Source: Lanius collurio (lineage: Eukaryota > Chordata > Aves > Passeriformes > Laniidae). Taken from it: a stretch of DNA of 64,000 nucleotides. Numbering within the stretch: the stretch's first letter is position 1; every line of letters begins with the position of its first letter. Below the pieces are notes generated by a model. It was not told the origin of the DNA, did not search any database, and saw nothing but the letters and a program-made list of their open reading frames with translations. The position numbers were made by a program, and so were the translations under genes. The stretch is from positions 28,925,047-28,989,046 of the forward strand of contig JACBWW010000004.1 in the NCBI GenBank assembly GCA_020086605.1, in the 5' to 3' direction. Below, in pieces: positions 33,001-47,437 of this stretch.

Positions 33001-36000
33001 GGAAGTTATTAAGGGAGCCACAGTGAGCCCTCTTGTATTAGCCCTGCATCAAGGGGGTTTTGTTAAATACTTTTACAGGTAAAGAACGTAATGCACGTGA
33101 GCCAACGTGGTTAAGCTTAGTAGAAGTAATAAAACAACCCCATAAGCCTGATAAACATGCAAGGAACATAATTTCTCATATTCAAAACATATTCCTCTAT
33201 CGCTGTGAATTCTACCATGAAGAGCAGGCAGCTCTGGCAAGTATTTTCTGTGCCAAGGTTAGTGCTGCATCCTCTCTTGCCATTTAACTGTAATGGAACT
33301 TGTTTTTGTCATGAATTAGCCAGTGTGATGCTACCTGGTGTCTCAGTGGTGTTGGTAGCCAGGAAACAAAGCAAAACCATCTTTATTTTATTACTTTTCT
33401 TTACAAGCTATTGGATAAATTCAGCTTTGAGATGGGGGTGGGGGGAAGAGGAGTAAAGAGAACAGAAAAAAAGAGGATGGAGGCTTTTACTGTAAAATAG
33501 AGATGTCATCTTCGGATAACAAGAAGCCATTTCCTTGTATAGGAAAAGCTTCAGCTACAGATTATAGAAAATATGGCTTCTATCTTTCTTTGCTTAAAAA
33601 AGTGAAAGACTGTACAGTGGTTAAGAAGGAAAAAAGGAAAAGGCATTTATATATCTCGGCACGAATATGACAAGCCTGGGAACACGGTACTAGGCAGCTG
33701 TCAGAAATGCAGGCTTAAGAGAAAAATTGCCTGTCCAAACTCCCTTCACAAAAAAACCCTGCTGCTCTAAGAAGCTGCTTCACATTGTATCATGCTCTGT
33801 GGGGATCTGAAATGTATCTGTTTCACAGTGATTAACAGCAAGTCCTTTCCAATTGATTGTTCTTTGAAAAATGTCAGACAGTACTTTGCATTAGCTGAGA
33901 TCTGCCAGTTGCTTTTCCTTTTTCCTCTGTTCCAGGACTCTGTCCAGGACTTCTAGCCGTAAATAAAAGCAGAGAGACTGTCTGACTGCTGGGGCGTGTG
34001 AAAATATGAGTGGGACTCCCTTCAATGCACTATGAATAAAAAAATCATTATCCCTACTTGTCTAGCAAGGGCTATGGAGAGTTCAAATCTGAGCTGTAAG
34101 TATGTGTGTATAGTTTTATGTCATGTTTTTGTTATTCAGATAATGTTTTCCATATGTTTTAAAAGCTTTATACTATCTTCTGTCCCCCTCTGGTTCTCCT
34201 GTGATACATGAGTTGCAAGACTACATGTTCAGCTGCATGTCTCAAAGCACTGTGCTGCTGTCTTAAGGACCAGCTCCATTTTACAGATATTGTCTCCACA
34301 CTAGGAGTTGGTCCAAGCAGTAAAACTGGAACTTAAGAAATCCTTACAGAGCCCTGGAAAACATCAGACTAGACTGCCTGTCTCTTGTCAAAGTGGTTAC
34401 ATGGGAGAAAACTACCTTCAAGTGTATCTTCAAGTGCACCATAGGTGATGATGAATGTTAGATCTTCAAGAATACCCAAATACCCCTTTTTTCCCTGCCT
34501 TGCAAATGGGCATTGGGACTCTTAATGGCATTGGGCTCTGGCCCCATTAGCTCCATGCCCCCCGTTATGCTCCACTGCTTTCAAGGTTTCCAATGTATAG
34601 TGAAATACTGGAATGTGTAAGACCTGCTGCACTTTTGGACAAAGAAGCTAGCAGCTGAGGTAAATACAAGTAGGTAAATGTAAGAGCTAAAAAAGATGGA
34701 TTATCTGTATTTCACTCAATTGGAATAATCAGTTAAAACCAGAAAGACTTCCTGCTAGCCACCAACCTTATGTATTTTACTGCCAGCTGTGTCCTGTCAG
34801 TGAGTTCACAGCAAAAGCTTATTTCTCATGGTGGGCTGCAGTGAGGGACAAGTAAGAGTAATGGCCATAGCTAGTGGGTTTGCCCTCGGCTACTAACCTC
34901 AGTTGTCTCTCAGCCTGCCTTGCCCTAGCCTTGAAGGGAAAGGAGCAGAGGAAAGCCTGAATGGGTCCTTGTCCTCATCACTGCCTCTTTTGCTGAAAAC
35001 CTGCTGCTCTGGAAAGTGAGTCCTGTGCTCTTCAGGTGACATCAGAGCAAAGTCTAGAAGAATTGAGTTTGTCTTGTTTACAAAACAAAGAATGGAGGGA
35101 CAAAGAGGTAAATAAGAAACATGCTGTGCTGAAGAGGAGGAGGATTTTTGTAGTGTGCTTTCTAGTCTAGCTAGGACTGGAGGTTATGGACTTAAATGTC
35201 AATGAAGGAGAGCTGTGCTAGTCATGAAGAAAAGCTTCCTTACAGTATGCACTGCTTCATGACACAGGTCACTTTGCTTTCTTAGCAGCACACTGGCTCC
35301 CCAGCTGCAGACCATCTGTGCAGCCCACTGACAAACCCAGAGGTGATAAAATCTAAAATTCTTTAGCTAACTCCATCCATGGATATTCTGCTCCCCTACG
35401 TGCTATGTGCCCTTCAGTCACCTGCTGCCAAGACAGACACGCAGAGCTTCTCTCTGAACTACTTTAATTAATATGTGCCTGCTCTGGATTTTTATAGCTC
35501 TTAAAAAGTAGCTGTGAGTGGTATCTTGTATCAGAGGGAGGTTTTATATCACAGCTGTGAAGCTTGCCATTGCTACTGCTGAGGAGGTGACCTTGGCACG
35601 TGTTCCCTCCCCTTCGCTCCTCACACTATGTGTTAACACTACACTTGGCACTTCTAATCAAATGCTTCAAAAAAGCACACAGAAGCCAAATGAGGATTTT
35701 TTTTAATGCAACTTAAGAGCTTTCAAAAAATCCCTGCTTCCTTGAGAAAAATTACAAAAACAGATCTCCAGACCCAAACAAACTTTCTCTTCCTAAGTAT
35801 GTGCTCATTTTTTTCAAATCTCAGAATTTCACTCAGGGGAGACAATGGAGTCAGTAACCTCACCAGCCTTATTTTTCTGTAAAATTCCTGAGAGTTTGTT
35901 GGGGAGATTTCACCACCACACCATTAAGTTAAATGGACCTGCTGTACAAAGAAACAAATTGTGCTGGAATCAGGATGGGAAATACATGCCAGTAAAACTA

Positions 36001-39000
36001 GCATGATTTTCTCACTTGTGACCTGAACAAAGATGAAGGGGAAAGCCTGAAAAATACAATCAACTTGTAGGGAATTGCAAAAGCCATGGGGTGCTGTGTC
36101 TTAGACACTACAAAATAAATACCCTGTCTCATCCATGAGGGAAAGGATAGAGATGTAGGAATTGCTGTGCTGGACTGAAGCCAAAGTCTAGTTAGTTCAA
36201 GGCAGCTTCTCTGACCTTAGTAGTAAGTAGTGTGAGCTTGGTTCTCCCCAGATAGTTTGTTTTTCACACTTCATGTTTTCGAGGTGAAAACTGACTGATA
36301 TTTCCTGTGGTAGTTTGAGGAGAGCTAGGCCAAATTTTTTTAACAAGCCTCCTATCACCAAGACGTGGCAGTGCCTGCTTTGCTGGGGCTGAGTTGTATG
36401 GTCAGCAGGATTTAATTTCACCTTCCCCTCTCTAAATACCCAGCAGTGAGTAGACTCTCAATGAGTTGCCTGTCTGAAAAATGTCAGCTAAAGTGACTGC
36501 ACGTGTTTCCACCAACAAGAATTCCCAAACTACGTTTAGGGTTTGAAAAGGGGGGAGAAAGTCCCTGATGATACAATACTGCTTCAGTTTGCTTCAGAAA
36601 GGTTCCTGCACAGAGGAACTGTCAGTTAGTTAACAGAGCATTTTACAAGGAAGAACTTCAAAGTCTTCACACTGAATGAACTTTGAAATATTTTGTTCTT
36701 TAGCTGACTCTGTTTAAGGATGAGGGATGCCGAGAGTAATGGTAATCGTAGTGAGAGTCTGTGGAATGAAATGCTGGTGTTCAGGCAGATTTGGTGGTAA
36801 CAAGCTATCTTGCATGTTTTAACCCCAAAGATTCAATGCTCTAAATGTGCTGATTTGATAAAGAAGAAAGGGCTTCTCCACCCTCCTTCCTGCATTTGTC
36901 AGTGGATTGTGGTGATAGTGACATAAAAGGATGTTGGGGAACATTGTCAGACACATGTAACAAGACTTCCCAATTTCAATGTGTGGCAGAGGAGTAGAAG
37001 CTCATTCTGTGCATGTGTGCTAACCTCACTGCTCTGGAGATTGGACATGAAAGAGACAAAGAAGGCATTAGAGCTGCTTTTGTGGTGCTTGTTGCCCGTG
37101 CTGAAGCTGCCTGCCTATCAACAGCTGCCCTGTGCGAACAAGACTTGCAATGTAGCTGGATGATGAGCCAGCTGGGGAGATGGACAATAGTGGCAAGGAG
37201 ACAGATGAGCAGGTATCATTTGTTCAGGCTTGAGGAACACCATGGTTGTGTCTTCAGCAGTGAAATACTTAAATGCCAATGGTCTTTGCTGGCTGTGGCC
37301 TGTTAATGCCCACTGAGATGCATCAAGGAACCTATTTTCTAAGGTAGTCCAGACCCTCTGGAGAGGACCCTCTGGATTAATCTGTCTCTGTCATGATGGG
37401 CAGAAATTTAGGCCTCGCTTGCATAGCATTAATTATTATTTTGATTGGATGTGAACTTTTGGATGGTTTTTTTATTTGTCTAACTGAAATGTGACCTGAT
37501 GCTGTCAAGGGGGTTGCAAAGGCCTATTACGTGTTTATAGCTCATTCCCCTGGGAATGTAGTGCTATAAACACCTTGAATCCAGCAGCTCTGTCCATCCT
37601 GAGGAAGCTGCACTGGTTTAATGCTATCAGTATGCTAAAGCAGTATTACTTTTGTACCAACAAGCTCATCTTTCTTATAACAGTGTATAGCAGTAGTAAG
37701 TAAATTATGTTTTTCTGACAAAAGAGAACAAAAGGCATTAAATCCATGTGTCTCCACCTCAGGCTCTGGGCTATGTGCATTTATGCACTGCTGGCAGCTT
37801 GTACTCCTGCTGAGACACAGCAACCTGGAACAAAAGAGCCTGCTAAGGAACTGGGAGCTGGAGTGTCACCAAACTGAGGTGGAAGGTTGTCACATCACTG
37901 GGGTCCAGCAGGAGCGGAGGAGTAAGAGGCAGTACCAGGGAACACACCTCTTGGCTTCAGTCATTGCAGACCTCACAGTTTCACCTGCTGCTCCTGTTCC
38001 CTGTTAATTTCATATCAAGGAGATCCAAACACACACACAATGAATGTAGCAGATGTATCACTGCTCCTTCAGACAGCTCCCACTGGGAAATCTGTTCTTG
38101 TCATTTCTAAAACCTCAAGTCCTTGGAAAGGGGTGCTGCCTCAGTAGCTGAGCTCATGCTTCAGCAGGTGTGGTGGTGGTAAGGCATTGCACCTCAAGTA
38201 CAGCACAGCTGGAAGCAGTGTAACAGGGCTGGAAAAAGTTATTCCCAAATGCAACAAAATAGTTGGGGGTTGGGGAACAGAAATAGAATGAGATTGGGGC
38301 ATTTTGAGGAGATCAAGTTGCTGAACAGGATTTTCAGAGCCACAGATGATCAGTCTTCAGAGATGGGAGGAAAGTTCTTTCCTTCAGGTGTGTCTCTTGA
38401 GTCCCAGTTCTTCATTCTGACCTCGCTTGCATCCATAAACTATATTCTGAATCTTGCTCAAAGCTGTGAAAACTTGACTTCAATAAATCCACATCCAAAG
38501 CATGATCCGTGGGCTGAGGTGAAGAAATTACAAATTCAGCAGAGATATAAAATTAAAAGTACCATCAAACCCCTCTAAATCTCAATGCACAGGCTCATTT
38601 ATTGACTTCTGCTCAGTCTGGGGGCAAAAAAATGAATGTGCACAGTCTGCCTGTGTTCAGTCCATGGAAGACAGTGCCAGGTCACTGATTTCAGTGTTTT
38701 ATTAGTGAAAGAACTGCATCTGAGCCAAAGATGAATTACAGATTTTGTTATTTATACTGTAGTGGCTGGCGGTCTATGGATGGAAATTTGGGTGAGCCCC
38801 AGCTCACGATGAATGGACAATGACCTAATGGTCTGATGTCATCACAAATCATTTCTGTTGCAGATGATTTAAAATAACTTCAGATTTAGATGGATATGGT
38901 GCTAGTTGCACCCCAGATAGCAGATGATCTGTCATCATTTTTCTTCTCCCATGAGACCTCAGATTCACCAACTTTTTGTAAGGCACTTTGTTCTGTTTTA

Positions 39001-42000
39001 TCTGCAGTAAGAGCAATCCACCTTCAGTTCTCCCTCTTCTTCCTTGCCATACAACTAATGCTCATTTGCTTTTGTAATTGGATTTTTTCCTCTTTACAGC
39101 AGACTTGCTCTGAAGCAGCCAGTGCAGTACTGAGTGTGCCTGGGAAAGGAACAGCCTCCTGGATTTTCCTTGCAATGCATGGGACACCTGACTGAGGAAT
39201 TCCTAGCTTTATCCAAAATCACTCTTCTGGTGAGCAGTCTGCTGTTGTACCTCCCTCTGAGACCCTGTGAGGCTGGATTTTAATTTGCAGATCCAACAGA
39301 TATTTTTCATTGTGATTCCCATTTGACATTCTCAGCTTTACTAGTTCAGACTTTCAATTTCCCACTTCCTTGCATCATAGAGGTCCTTCAACCTGTGATA
39401 TTAAAGTTTTCTATCTAAGACTAGTTTTCTGCTAGACAAGCAGAAAACACATCTCTTCCTTCACTGTTTATCACACTCTCACTTGGATTATCCTAAGGTT
39501 TTGGGTTTTTTTGATCCAGGTGCTATAAACAACATGAAGGAGGATTAGGCAGGAGGAGGGAGATGGAAAGAAGTGGAACATTTGTTTCTCCCTGTTTAGG
39601 GAGGTTGCAGAAGTTCCTGAGGGCTGGAAAGGTGTCAAAGCAAACTCATCCTTCAGAGTTTGTTGGGGGCCAAACGGCCCTGTGAGACATATCTGTCCTC
39701 CTGTTGAGCTCCTCCCTGCACCTGATGATAAAGAGCACCTGGTGCCTCCTTCCCTCTGTGTCTGCTGTGCTCAGCTGCCCCTGGGGGTGCCAAGTATGGA
39801 AGAGCTGCCTCCCATCTCTGGAGAGACAGGTACAGGGGCTGATGCTGGCTTGCTGAGGCAGCATAAGAGCCCATGAAGTGCTGGGATGATGGAGTCCAAG
39901 CTTGCTCTATGCTGGAGTTGGGACAAAGCCTGCCTGGCTGAGCCAGCTGCTTGGAGCAGGAAAAAAAGCCAGGCAATGAAGCAAGAAAGACCAGTATGAC
40001 ACTTAAGCATGGTAGCTTAACTATTGGCAGGCTGAGATTGCAGGTGCTGTACATGGGGCTTTAAAGCTTGGACCTATTGATATGGTTATTTTTGTCTGTA
40101 TAGATTTTACTGCAGTAAAATAACCTGTAAGTGTTCTTCAGTATGCCATTAAGAAATATGATTATAATTGTTGCACAGAGCCTTTTTCATTCTCTGTCTG
40201 TGGGGAAAGGTATGCTGCAGTGGACACATTTGTAAAGGAATTATTTATTTTCTACATGTGGCACATTTCTTGCATCTTGCTGTGACTTTCAAACAGAGAT
40301 GGTTAGGCTTGCAATGGTTCTCAGCTCCTGTGGGAGATATTTTCCTCATCTTCAGCCAGCACCAGAGAAAGTGGTTTCTGCTGCAAACTTGAGTTAGACT
40401 TGGAACTAATCTAAGGGTGTGAAACACATGTGCATGCCGGTATATACGTGTCATGATGTGTCTCTGCATCTGACAATGCTGCAGTGATGTGCTGAGCATC
40501 TCTGCAGACATGCAAGTGTTCAAATGAAAGAATACCACTTCCATTCACAGTGGCTTAAGCATTTTCTCCCATTTCTCACTCCTTTTTCTGGCTGTTGTGC
40601 TCCACAGTGACAGCTCTTCATTGCCAATGATGCATTCAGGTACTGAAGATAATTCCGAGGAAAAATAAGGGGTCATTTTTAAACAGTGAAATTTTTTACC
40701 TCATAATTCCCATTCCCCCTTCTATGCAAAAGTGGTGGAGGCCATTTTGTTCAGCACATCTAAAGCACTTACCTTTAGGGGGGGGTAAAAATATTTGTCC
40801 TAAAATGTGGATATTTAAAGAAGTACTTTCTGAAGTCATGGAAAGGACAACAGCTCAGTTTCTGCAAGAGCTTCAGAATAATTTAGCAGCATGTTTGTGG
40901 AAGCTTAGCAACACCTGGATAGCTGTTTATAGAGAGGGATACTGCCAGGCTCAGACTGTGTACCTTATTCTTCAACCAGAAGTGGTGTCATACTGAGAGA
41001 CTTTGTGTGTTGCCCTGTGAAGCCCCAGGTGCCTTCCAGACTGACATACCTGCTTGCTGACCTGCTGCAGGTCAGCAGTTTTTACTGGTTGCAGTTCCAC
41101 CCAGGCTGTAATTTCAATAAATATTCTTGCCATCCTTGATGTCTGCTTCACCCACCTCCCTGGAAGTAAAGATGTTCCAACAGAACACAAATGGAAATGG
41201 CAGAAATTTATAAATATTTAATATTACATTGATCGGCCTGGACTGTGCTCCTGACATTCCAGGGATGCCTGATATCCTCTGAACTCCAACCCCTCTCCCG
41301 GCTTTTTTACACATTCCTGTTGCCACCTGGAGATGGACCTGGATCCCAGTAGGCAGATTATGGCATCAGGCTCACTGCACCAGCATTGCAGTGCCTCTGG
41401 AGTTGACTGACCCATGGCTCCTATTTCTGGCCTCTCTTCAGCTTGGAGTTTCTCATGCTTAGTGCCAGGGCTGGAATGTTTTGGAAAGTTTTCCATTAAT
41501 TATACAAGCTATTTTTGGTGATAGAGCTTCAAAAATAAATATATTGCTGTGATTTTTAGGAAAGTTAAACATTTTTCATTGCACTCTATTCAAACCCAGC
41601 CTGCTGTGCAGGGTGCAAGCTCCTTTTATGGGATGTGTGAGAAACTGGGTTGGATGTTTTTCACAGGTTATTTCCCAGATTGTTGTGTTTTCACATGAAA
41701 TTCCTCTGTAGTGGAAGACAGAAGTTTCATCATTTTGCCAGATGAGCATTTCAAACTGCTTCTCCTTTGCAGCCAAGAGGACTGTTATGAGCACTAACCT
41801 GGTAGCTACACTGAGCTGTAAAAGCTTTGAATTTCTGTGAGGATTAAATTGCGGTTCAGGTCACAGTCAGAGCTGTGATGGGATACCAGTAAAGGAGAGC
41901 AAATTGTCATCAGATCGTAATAAAAAGATTTTATTGTTAATTAATTCTGAGCACCAGAAAAAGCTCTACGTGCTCTACCATGAAGGTGGGAAATAAATCT

Positions 42001-45000
42001 GTGTCCTAGAAAAGATGCAGCAAGGAAGTGAAGCAAAGGACTTGGGGTGAGAAAAGGAGATACGTAAATAGGAGGAAGAGCAAAAGTTTGTATCAGGCAC
42101 ATAAAGTGAATCAGGTTGATTATATGTGGATCTTCTAGTTAATAAATTGTATTAATATGTAATTATTACTACTTAAACATTTATTCTGTTTCTCCACTTT
42201 TAAAAGATTATATTAACTTAGAGCATTTTTTCTGGGCTATTGATCACTCCTGCCTGATTCTACCATAATTCCTTTCCTCACTAAGGCCCACCTTGTCTTG
42301 TGGTGACAGATTGGTGGGTTACCTGGTTTAGAGGGGATTAATGGCACCATCTCCCATCCTGAATCCCAGCCAAACACTCTGAAGACTTTCCTGGCTCTTT
42401 CATACTGTCAAAGGAGATTAATCTTGCCACTGTTAGCCTTTTAGCAGATGTTTTTCTCTTCATAGTTGAAGAGCACAAGTGCAACAGGGAACCGTTTATT
42501 ACAGCTTGTTGTGAATTCTTCTCTGTATTCTAATTTCCCTTAAGAAATATGCTCATGAAAGTAATGTTAAGATTACAGTGACCTTAACATCACTTAAGAC
42601 AATGTTTAATTGTACAATTTAAAGCAAATGAAATCCTGGTTCCCTGTTAACTCTGTGCTATTTGCCTCAACTTGGTTCTGAGTCACTGCCCCTTCACCAC
42701 CTTACTTGTTTGCATGCTAGCCAGAAACAAGGGCCCAGAAGACATTTCTGTCCTGGTCAGCATATATGACACCCCAAACATCTTATCTTCTGTTAAACAC
42801 AGACCTAATTGGCATCCACTATCTGTACCTGTTCTGACTGGGCATCAGGATAAATTAAGCCACCCCCAGGAGAGTAATTTATCTGACTGGCCTTTTTATG
42901 GTGCCTGTGGCAGTAATGGCCTAGAGACTACTTGAACAGTGTCTAGGTCTAGGCAGGGCATGATCAAGACAAGCTGTTGGATTTTGGTTCACCTTGTGGT
43001 TTCCCAGTGGTGTCTGGGGCCAGGGATGTGGAGGGTGATATATGAAGCACAGCAATATGGATTTTCAGAAGCCAACACACATATTCATGCCCTCTGACCA
43101 GTATGAGAAAGCTTTTTCAGACAAGGAGAGTACTTCAGGCAGTGTAGAAATTTGGCCAGTGTAGATGAGTAATGCAGATAACATTTTTCTTTTCCTTTTC
43201 AACAGCTGCATGGTGGAGGATGATGGCACACACTGTCATCCTCTCATCCATTACAGGGAAAGAACTTCAGTTTTTTCTGCCTATTGAAACATTTTTCCTC
43301 CTCCCTCTTTTTCCTGAGTTGAAATAAGGGATGACCTGTGAGTCCTCTTCCTTCAATGGGTAAATTGCTTTCACTCACTCCTACCAAACTCTTCCTGACT
43401 TGGGAGCAGACCACTGCCCCAGATTGGGAAAACATCAGGAGCTTCACCAGGGAGGATGACTGTCCAACCTAGAGGTGGGTCAGAGGAAGGAGTCGCTGCT
43501 TGGTGGCAGCAAGTTCAGAGAAAACCATCCTATGATGTCTCACCTCCTTCACATCGTGCTCTGCCCATGCAGGAGGATCTATCTGAAGAGTGATCTTTTG
43601 TGAAAAATCTCTGGAAAGTCTCTGAACTTGGACTGCTCTTCCCTAGATGCAAGGTGGAGCTCAGCTCCTGACTGGCTCTGGGCAAGCAGAGCTGCCTCTC
43701 TCTGAGCAAGTCTTCTCATCCCATCTCATCACCATAACATGTTATTCTCATTTCTCTCTGGAGCATGACCTGCTTCAGCCCCTGAATGCTAAAGCTAATT
43801 TTCTTCAAATGTTCTTAGCTAAACTCTGGATGAATTTACTCAGTTTCCAGAGTCAAGACAGACCTTATGTTCATGTTTCAGATAGTACTTCCTTGCCTGG
43901 AGGCCACAAATAGAGCAGACTTAACTTCTCAGATCAGAGTAGTGCTACAAAAAATCTTTTGGTGTTCTCCAGATGTTTCACAGTTGAAAGCTCAGCCATG
44001 TTTTAACTTAGATGACTGCAAAAACATGCACTGTGTCTCACCATAACTATAAAGCAGCCACACTTCATTTTTCTGGACACAAATCTGGATGATGCTTGTC
44101 TTTTCCCCTGCCATAACAATCATCTCAATTTTATCTGGGCAATTTGAAACACCATGTCTGTTCTCCTAGATGATGTGACCTAAGCTGTCAGCCAAAGGCA
44201 AAACTAGCTTCTCAAGAGCACCTTTTAATATTCATGGCCTTAGGAGATCTCTTTTCATTGAAGGTGATGCTGGTTAAGGCCTTATTTATAAATAAAATAA
44301 GGTTCTCAAACCCCCCACAAAATTCTCCTTTTAGCTGGTTATATTCCTCCTTTTGTTCTGTATCTTTATTATTCACCAAATACTTAGTTTATGCATATGC
44401 TGAAAAACCAGCTGCCTGGGTTATCATGAGGTCCCTTATTCCACTGTACAAAGTTTGTCACAAAATAAAAAAAGACTTAACATCTCTATGATGGAACTGA
44501 AAAAGAACAAATGTGGTGATAAGATCCCATCATTCTGCTGTGCGGTTTGTAGAATCTTGATTTGTTTAGTTTATTATATTATGTTTCTCAGGTCACTTCT
44601 CTTAGGGCATTTGTTGAATTAGTTGATGCTTTTGCAAAGATCAGCACTGAAGTATTTATAATCGCTGTTAATATTCATGGTGTGTCTACATTGCCAGTTG
44701 TGTGGTGTAGAGATCCCCATGCCAGACTGTTTCTGGTATTCTTTTCTCTGATGTGCTGGTTCTAAAATCTGCTTGCAGCATTGCATCTTACAGTACAGCT
44801 ATACCTGAACAGAACAATTTATATTGTCAGAGATCCCTGTAGAACATAAGGTTAGAAGTGTGTTGTCTTTTAAAAGAAAGTTGAGCTTCTGGAGCAAAGC
44901 TTGGTGGTCAGAGATTAAATCATTGCAAGTTCTGGCTACACAAAACGGAACCCTCAGTACTAATAGTTCAGACCTGTGAGCTAGTGATCCTACAGTGAGG

Positions 45001-46850
45001 TGTCTGGGCCTTGGAGATGAAACATCACTGCAGAGACACTTTCAAAGCATGTGGAAGCCTGGTGTGTCCCTTTTCTGCTGGAGCTGTGCTGAAGGTCCTG
45101 TCTCCTTCAGGTCAGCTAGGTCTACTGCCCCAAGCAGCACCTCCTAACACTCTTCAGCTCAAATAGGTCCCAGAGCTTAGGCAACATAAATAAAGGACCC
45201 CTGCACATCTGGTTTGTCTGTGCTGAACTGGATCTGCTGGCATGGTGAGCTGATGGGCCACCAGCTCTGCAGGTGGGTAACACAGCTTTGCTGTGCCTTC
45301 CCTGGGATTGTGGGCTGGAGCAGATCTTCCCTACCCAGCACTCTGAATACGTTTCTGCAGGAACAGACCCTGCTTTCTAGTGCTGATTCCTGGAGGGGGA
45401 AGAGAGTAAAAACAACTGCCCCCTAGAAGAAAGATCTCTTGATCTGGCTTCTGTTTGGGGCTCTGCTGAAGCTTGCCTACGGAGCACTCTGCTCATTTCT
45501 GATGCTTCCCTACAAGCCATCCCTTGAGAGGCAATGGTGATTGCATGGCAGCTTATAGGGTGTGCTAGTGGGGTGGGGGGGAACACAAGAAGAAAATGAA
45601 TGGCTGCAGTGGAAAGGGGAAGCAGTGTGCTTGGAAGAGCAGGAGCAGTTCAAGTTTTGGGGCAGAGGATTTTCCCCTGTTTCACACACAAGTCTCCACT
45701 GCTGTTTGTGATTTCCTTTTCTGTAGTGAATACCACCAAAAGGTGAGAAAAGACTAAGAAGGAATCAAGTATAGTCTGCTATGATCTGCACAGTGGTGAG
45801 AGAGGAGGCAGTCTGCCTGGCTCTGCTGTCACATGGACATGAACACATCTTACTCCCTGTCTTCCTCTTTTCTGAATCCTTGGTACAGCTCCTCTGCCTC
45901 TATTCATATCCCCCTGCAGCCCAGGCAGCTGCTGAATCCAAACCTACACAAGAGAGCAGATGCTCTTTTTCCAGTAAGACCGTGAAAGAGATTGAAAATA
46001 GTGGGAGCCCAGCTTCCACAGGATGTGGACTGGGCAGCTTAGACTAATTATGTTTTTGTTGATCCCTTGGAGGACTTTGTTTTTGCCTTAAATGTCTCAA
46101 ACTTCCCCTTGCCACTGACTATGACTAGTCATCCTGGGAAGCTGTGTGTAGTTGTCAGGTCATTGGGAAAAGCACCTAGGAGGATGTGAGATGCTTTCTA
46201 ACATTTTCTACATCAGGAGTGCAGTGTGCTTAGCAGGGAGGCTGATGTGCAGCCATGCTGCAGCCCTGGGAGGTGATAGTCCTAAAAACATCATTCTGCC
46301 CTGAGTGCCCACAGAACAAGTCTGCCAAATGAATTTTGTACTATGCTGTACTTCAGGAAACAAGCAGTGAGCAGGTAAATCTCAAAGGGCAATTTAGCAG
46401 GGCAGGTTGCAAATCACTTAGAGGAATTTGGTCAGGAGGAAAGTAGGGCAAAAAGTTATTTAGAAGCCCTGGTGATTTTTTTTTGTACTGTAATGCAAAT
46501 ACTCTAATCCCCTCATCAGGTGCCTTGGAAGCACCTTTGTTTTCTAAACATTTGTTTTCCCTGGTAAGTTTTCTTGGTACCTCCTCCTGCTCTTGCAAAC
46601 CTTTAAGCCGTAGTTGCACAGCAGCTGCACTGTGCCTAAATGTCACTTGGTTTCACAAGCTGCATGCTCTGTTGTTTTCAAGCTGCCCGCAGGGCAGGAT
46701 TCAGTGAGCTTTTTACCGCTACAGCTTTAGCAGTGCCCTGTGATGTGGAATTGTATCATCGTTGCCTCTCCACTGCCATGCTTGTCCTCCCACAGGGCTT
46801 GAAAGGCCTGGAGGCTGTGGCGCTGGCCCAGGCGCCCAGCCCTTGTGCCC
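30086..46850. other. Intergenic DNA between EXD2 and GALNT16
   Basis: About 16.8 kb with no gene I can support. All open frames are short (at most about 110 codons) and match nothing I recognise. No tRNA, snoRNA, CRISPR or intact transposon was seen. Features include a weak MIR-like piece near 34.3 kb and a short CA run at 38.03 kb. AT-rich stretches near 38.7-38.9 kb and 41.9-42.2 kb could be conserved regulatory DNA. Distal enhancers for either flanking gene could lie here but cannot be identified by eye. Confidence 0.65.
34272..34345 (-). repeat. Possible MIR-like relic, minus orientation
   Basis: 'ctccattttacagatattgtctcc' followed by 'ggagttggtccaagcagtaaaactggaac' (in parts) resembles the reverse complement of a MIR element ('ccattttacagatgaggaaac...'). 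Similarity is limited to short phrases. Confidence 0.3.
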
Positions 46851-47235
46851 GTGCGTGACTGTTGCGTGTGGCAGCGATGGGAGCGGGTGCTTGGGCAGCT
46901 CCACTGTCAGCCGGAGAGCCTTGCTCCCGTGAAGCACCACAGCTTCAGTGGGAGATGGGCTCATCTCCACGGCGTGGGTGCCTAGATGCCGTGTGCCGTG
47001 GGCTGCCACGGGGTATTCGCTGGCCGCCTGCCTTACGGGCACGACGATGGCAGTACAGACACGAGTCCCACCGGGGCAGCGGTGCAGGAGGGCAGGCTGC
47101 TGTGCTGCCCGCGTCCCAGCAGCCATCTCCTGCTCAACCCGTGTCACCCGCTCCCCGCCACGGGGGCCCCGCCGCCCCGGCCCCGCGGCAGCATCCTCGT
47201 CGGCAGCCGGCCCCCGCTCCCCGCGCCGGCCAGGC

Positions 47236-47270
47236 CGGGAGGAGGAGGAGGAGCAGGAGCAGGAGGAGGC
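47236..47270 (+). repeat. (GGA)n / GAGCAG purine tract
   Basis: Purine-rich trinucleotide tract of GGA with a few GCA substitutions, upstream of GALNT16 coding exon 1. It lies about 110 bp upstream of the complementary-type CT tract, so both strands of the promoter carry polypurine segments. Confidence 0.85.
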
Positions 47271-47379
47271 GCGGAGCCCTCCGCCCCCTGCGGCGGAGCG
47301 GACGAGGCGTTAGGACCCGGCGGCGGCGGCTGGGCGGTGCGGGGCCGGAGCGGTGCGGGGCGGGGGAGCCGCGCCGCCG

Positions 47380-47437
47380 CCTCCTTCTCCTCCTCCTCTT
47401 CTCCTCTTCTCCTCTCCTCCTCTCCTTCCTCCCGCAG
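47380..47437 (+). promoter_or_regulatory. GALNT16: CT-rich tract ending in a possible splice acceptor
   Basis: About 54 pyrimidines with no purine (TCC/TTC repeats) lead into CCCGCAG, with AG at 47436-47437, 52 nt before the GALNT16 ATG. This has the form of a very strong 3' splice site, so GALNT16 coding exon 1 might be preceded by a separate non-coding exon. The alternative is a simple promoter polypyrimidine (H-DNA-prone) element. The sequence alone cannot decide. Confidence 0.45.

Noticed and set aside
36981..37306. 97- and 60-codon plus-strand frames near 37 kb
   Set aside because: Short, overlapping in two frames, and without recognisable similarity or splice signals.
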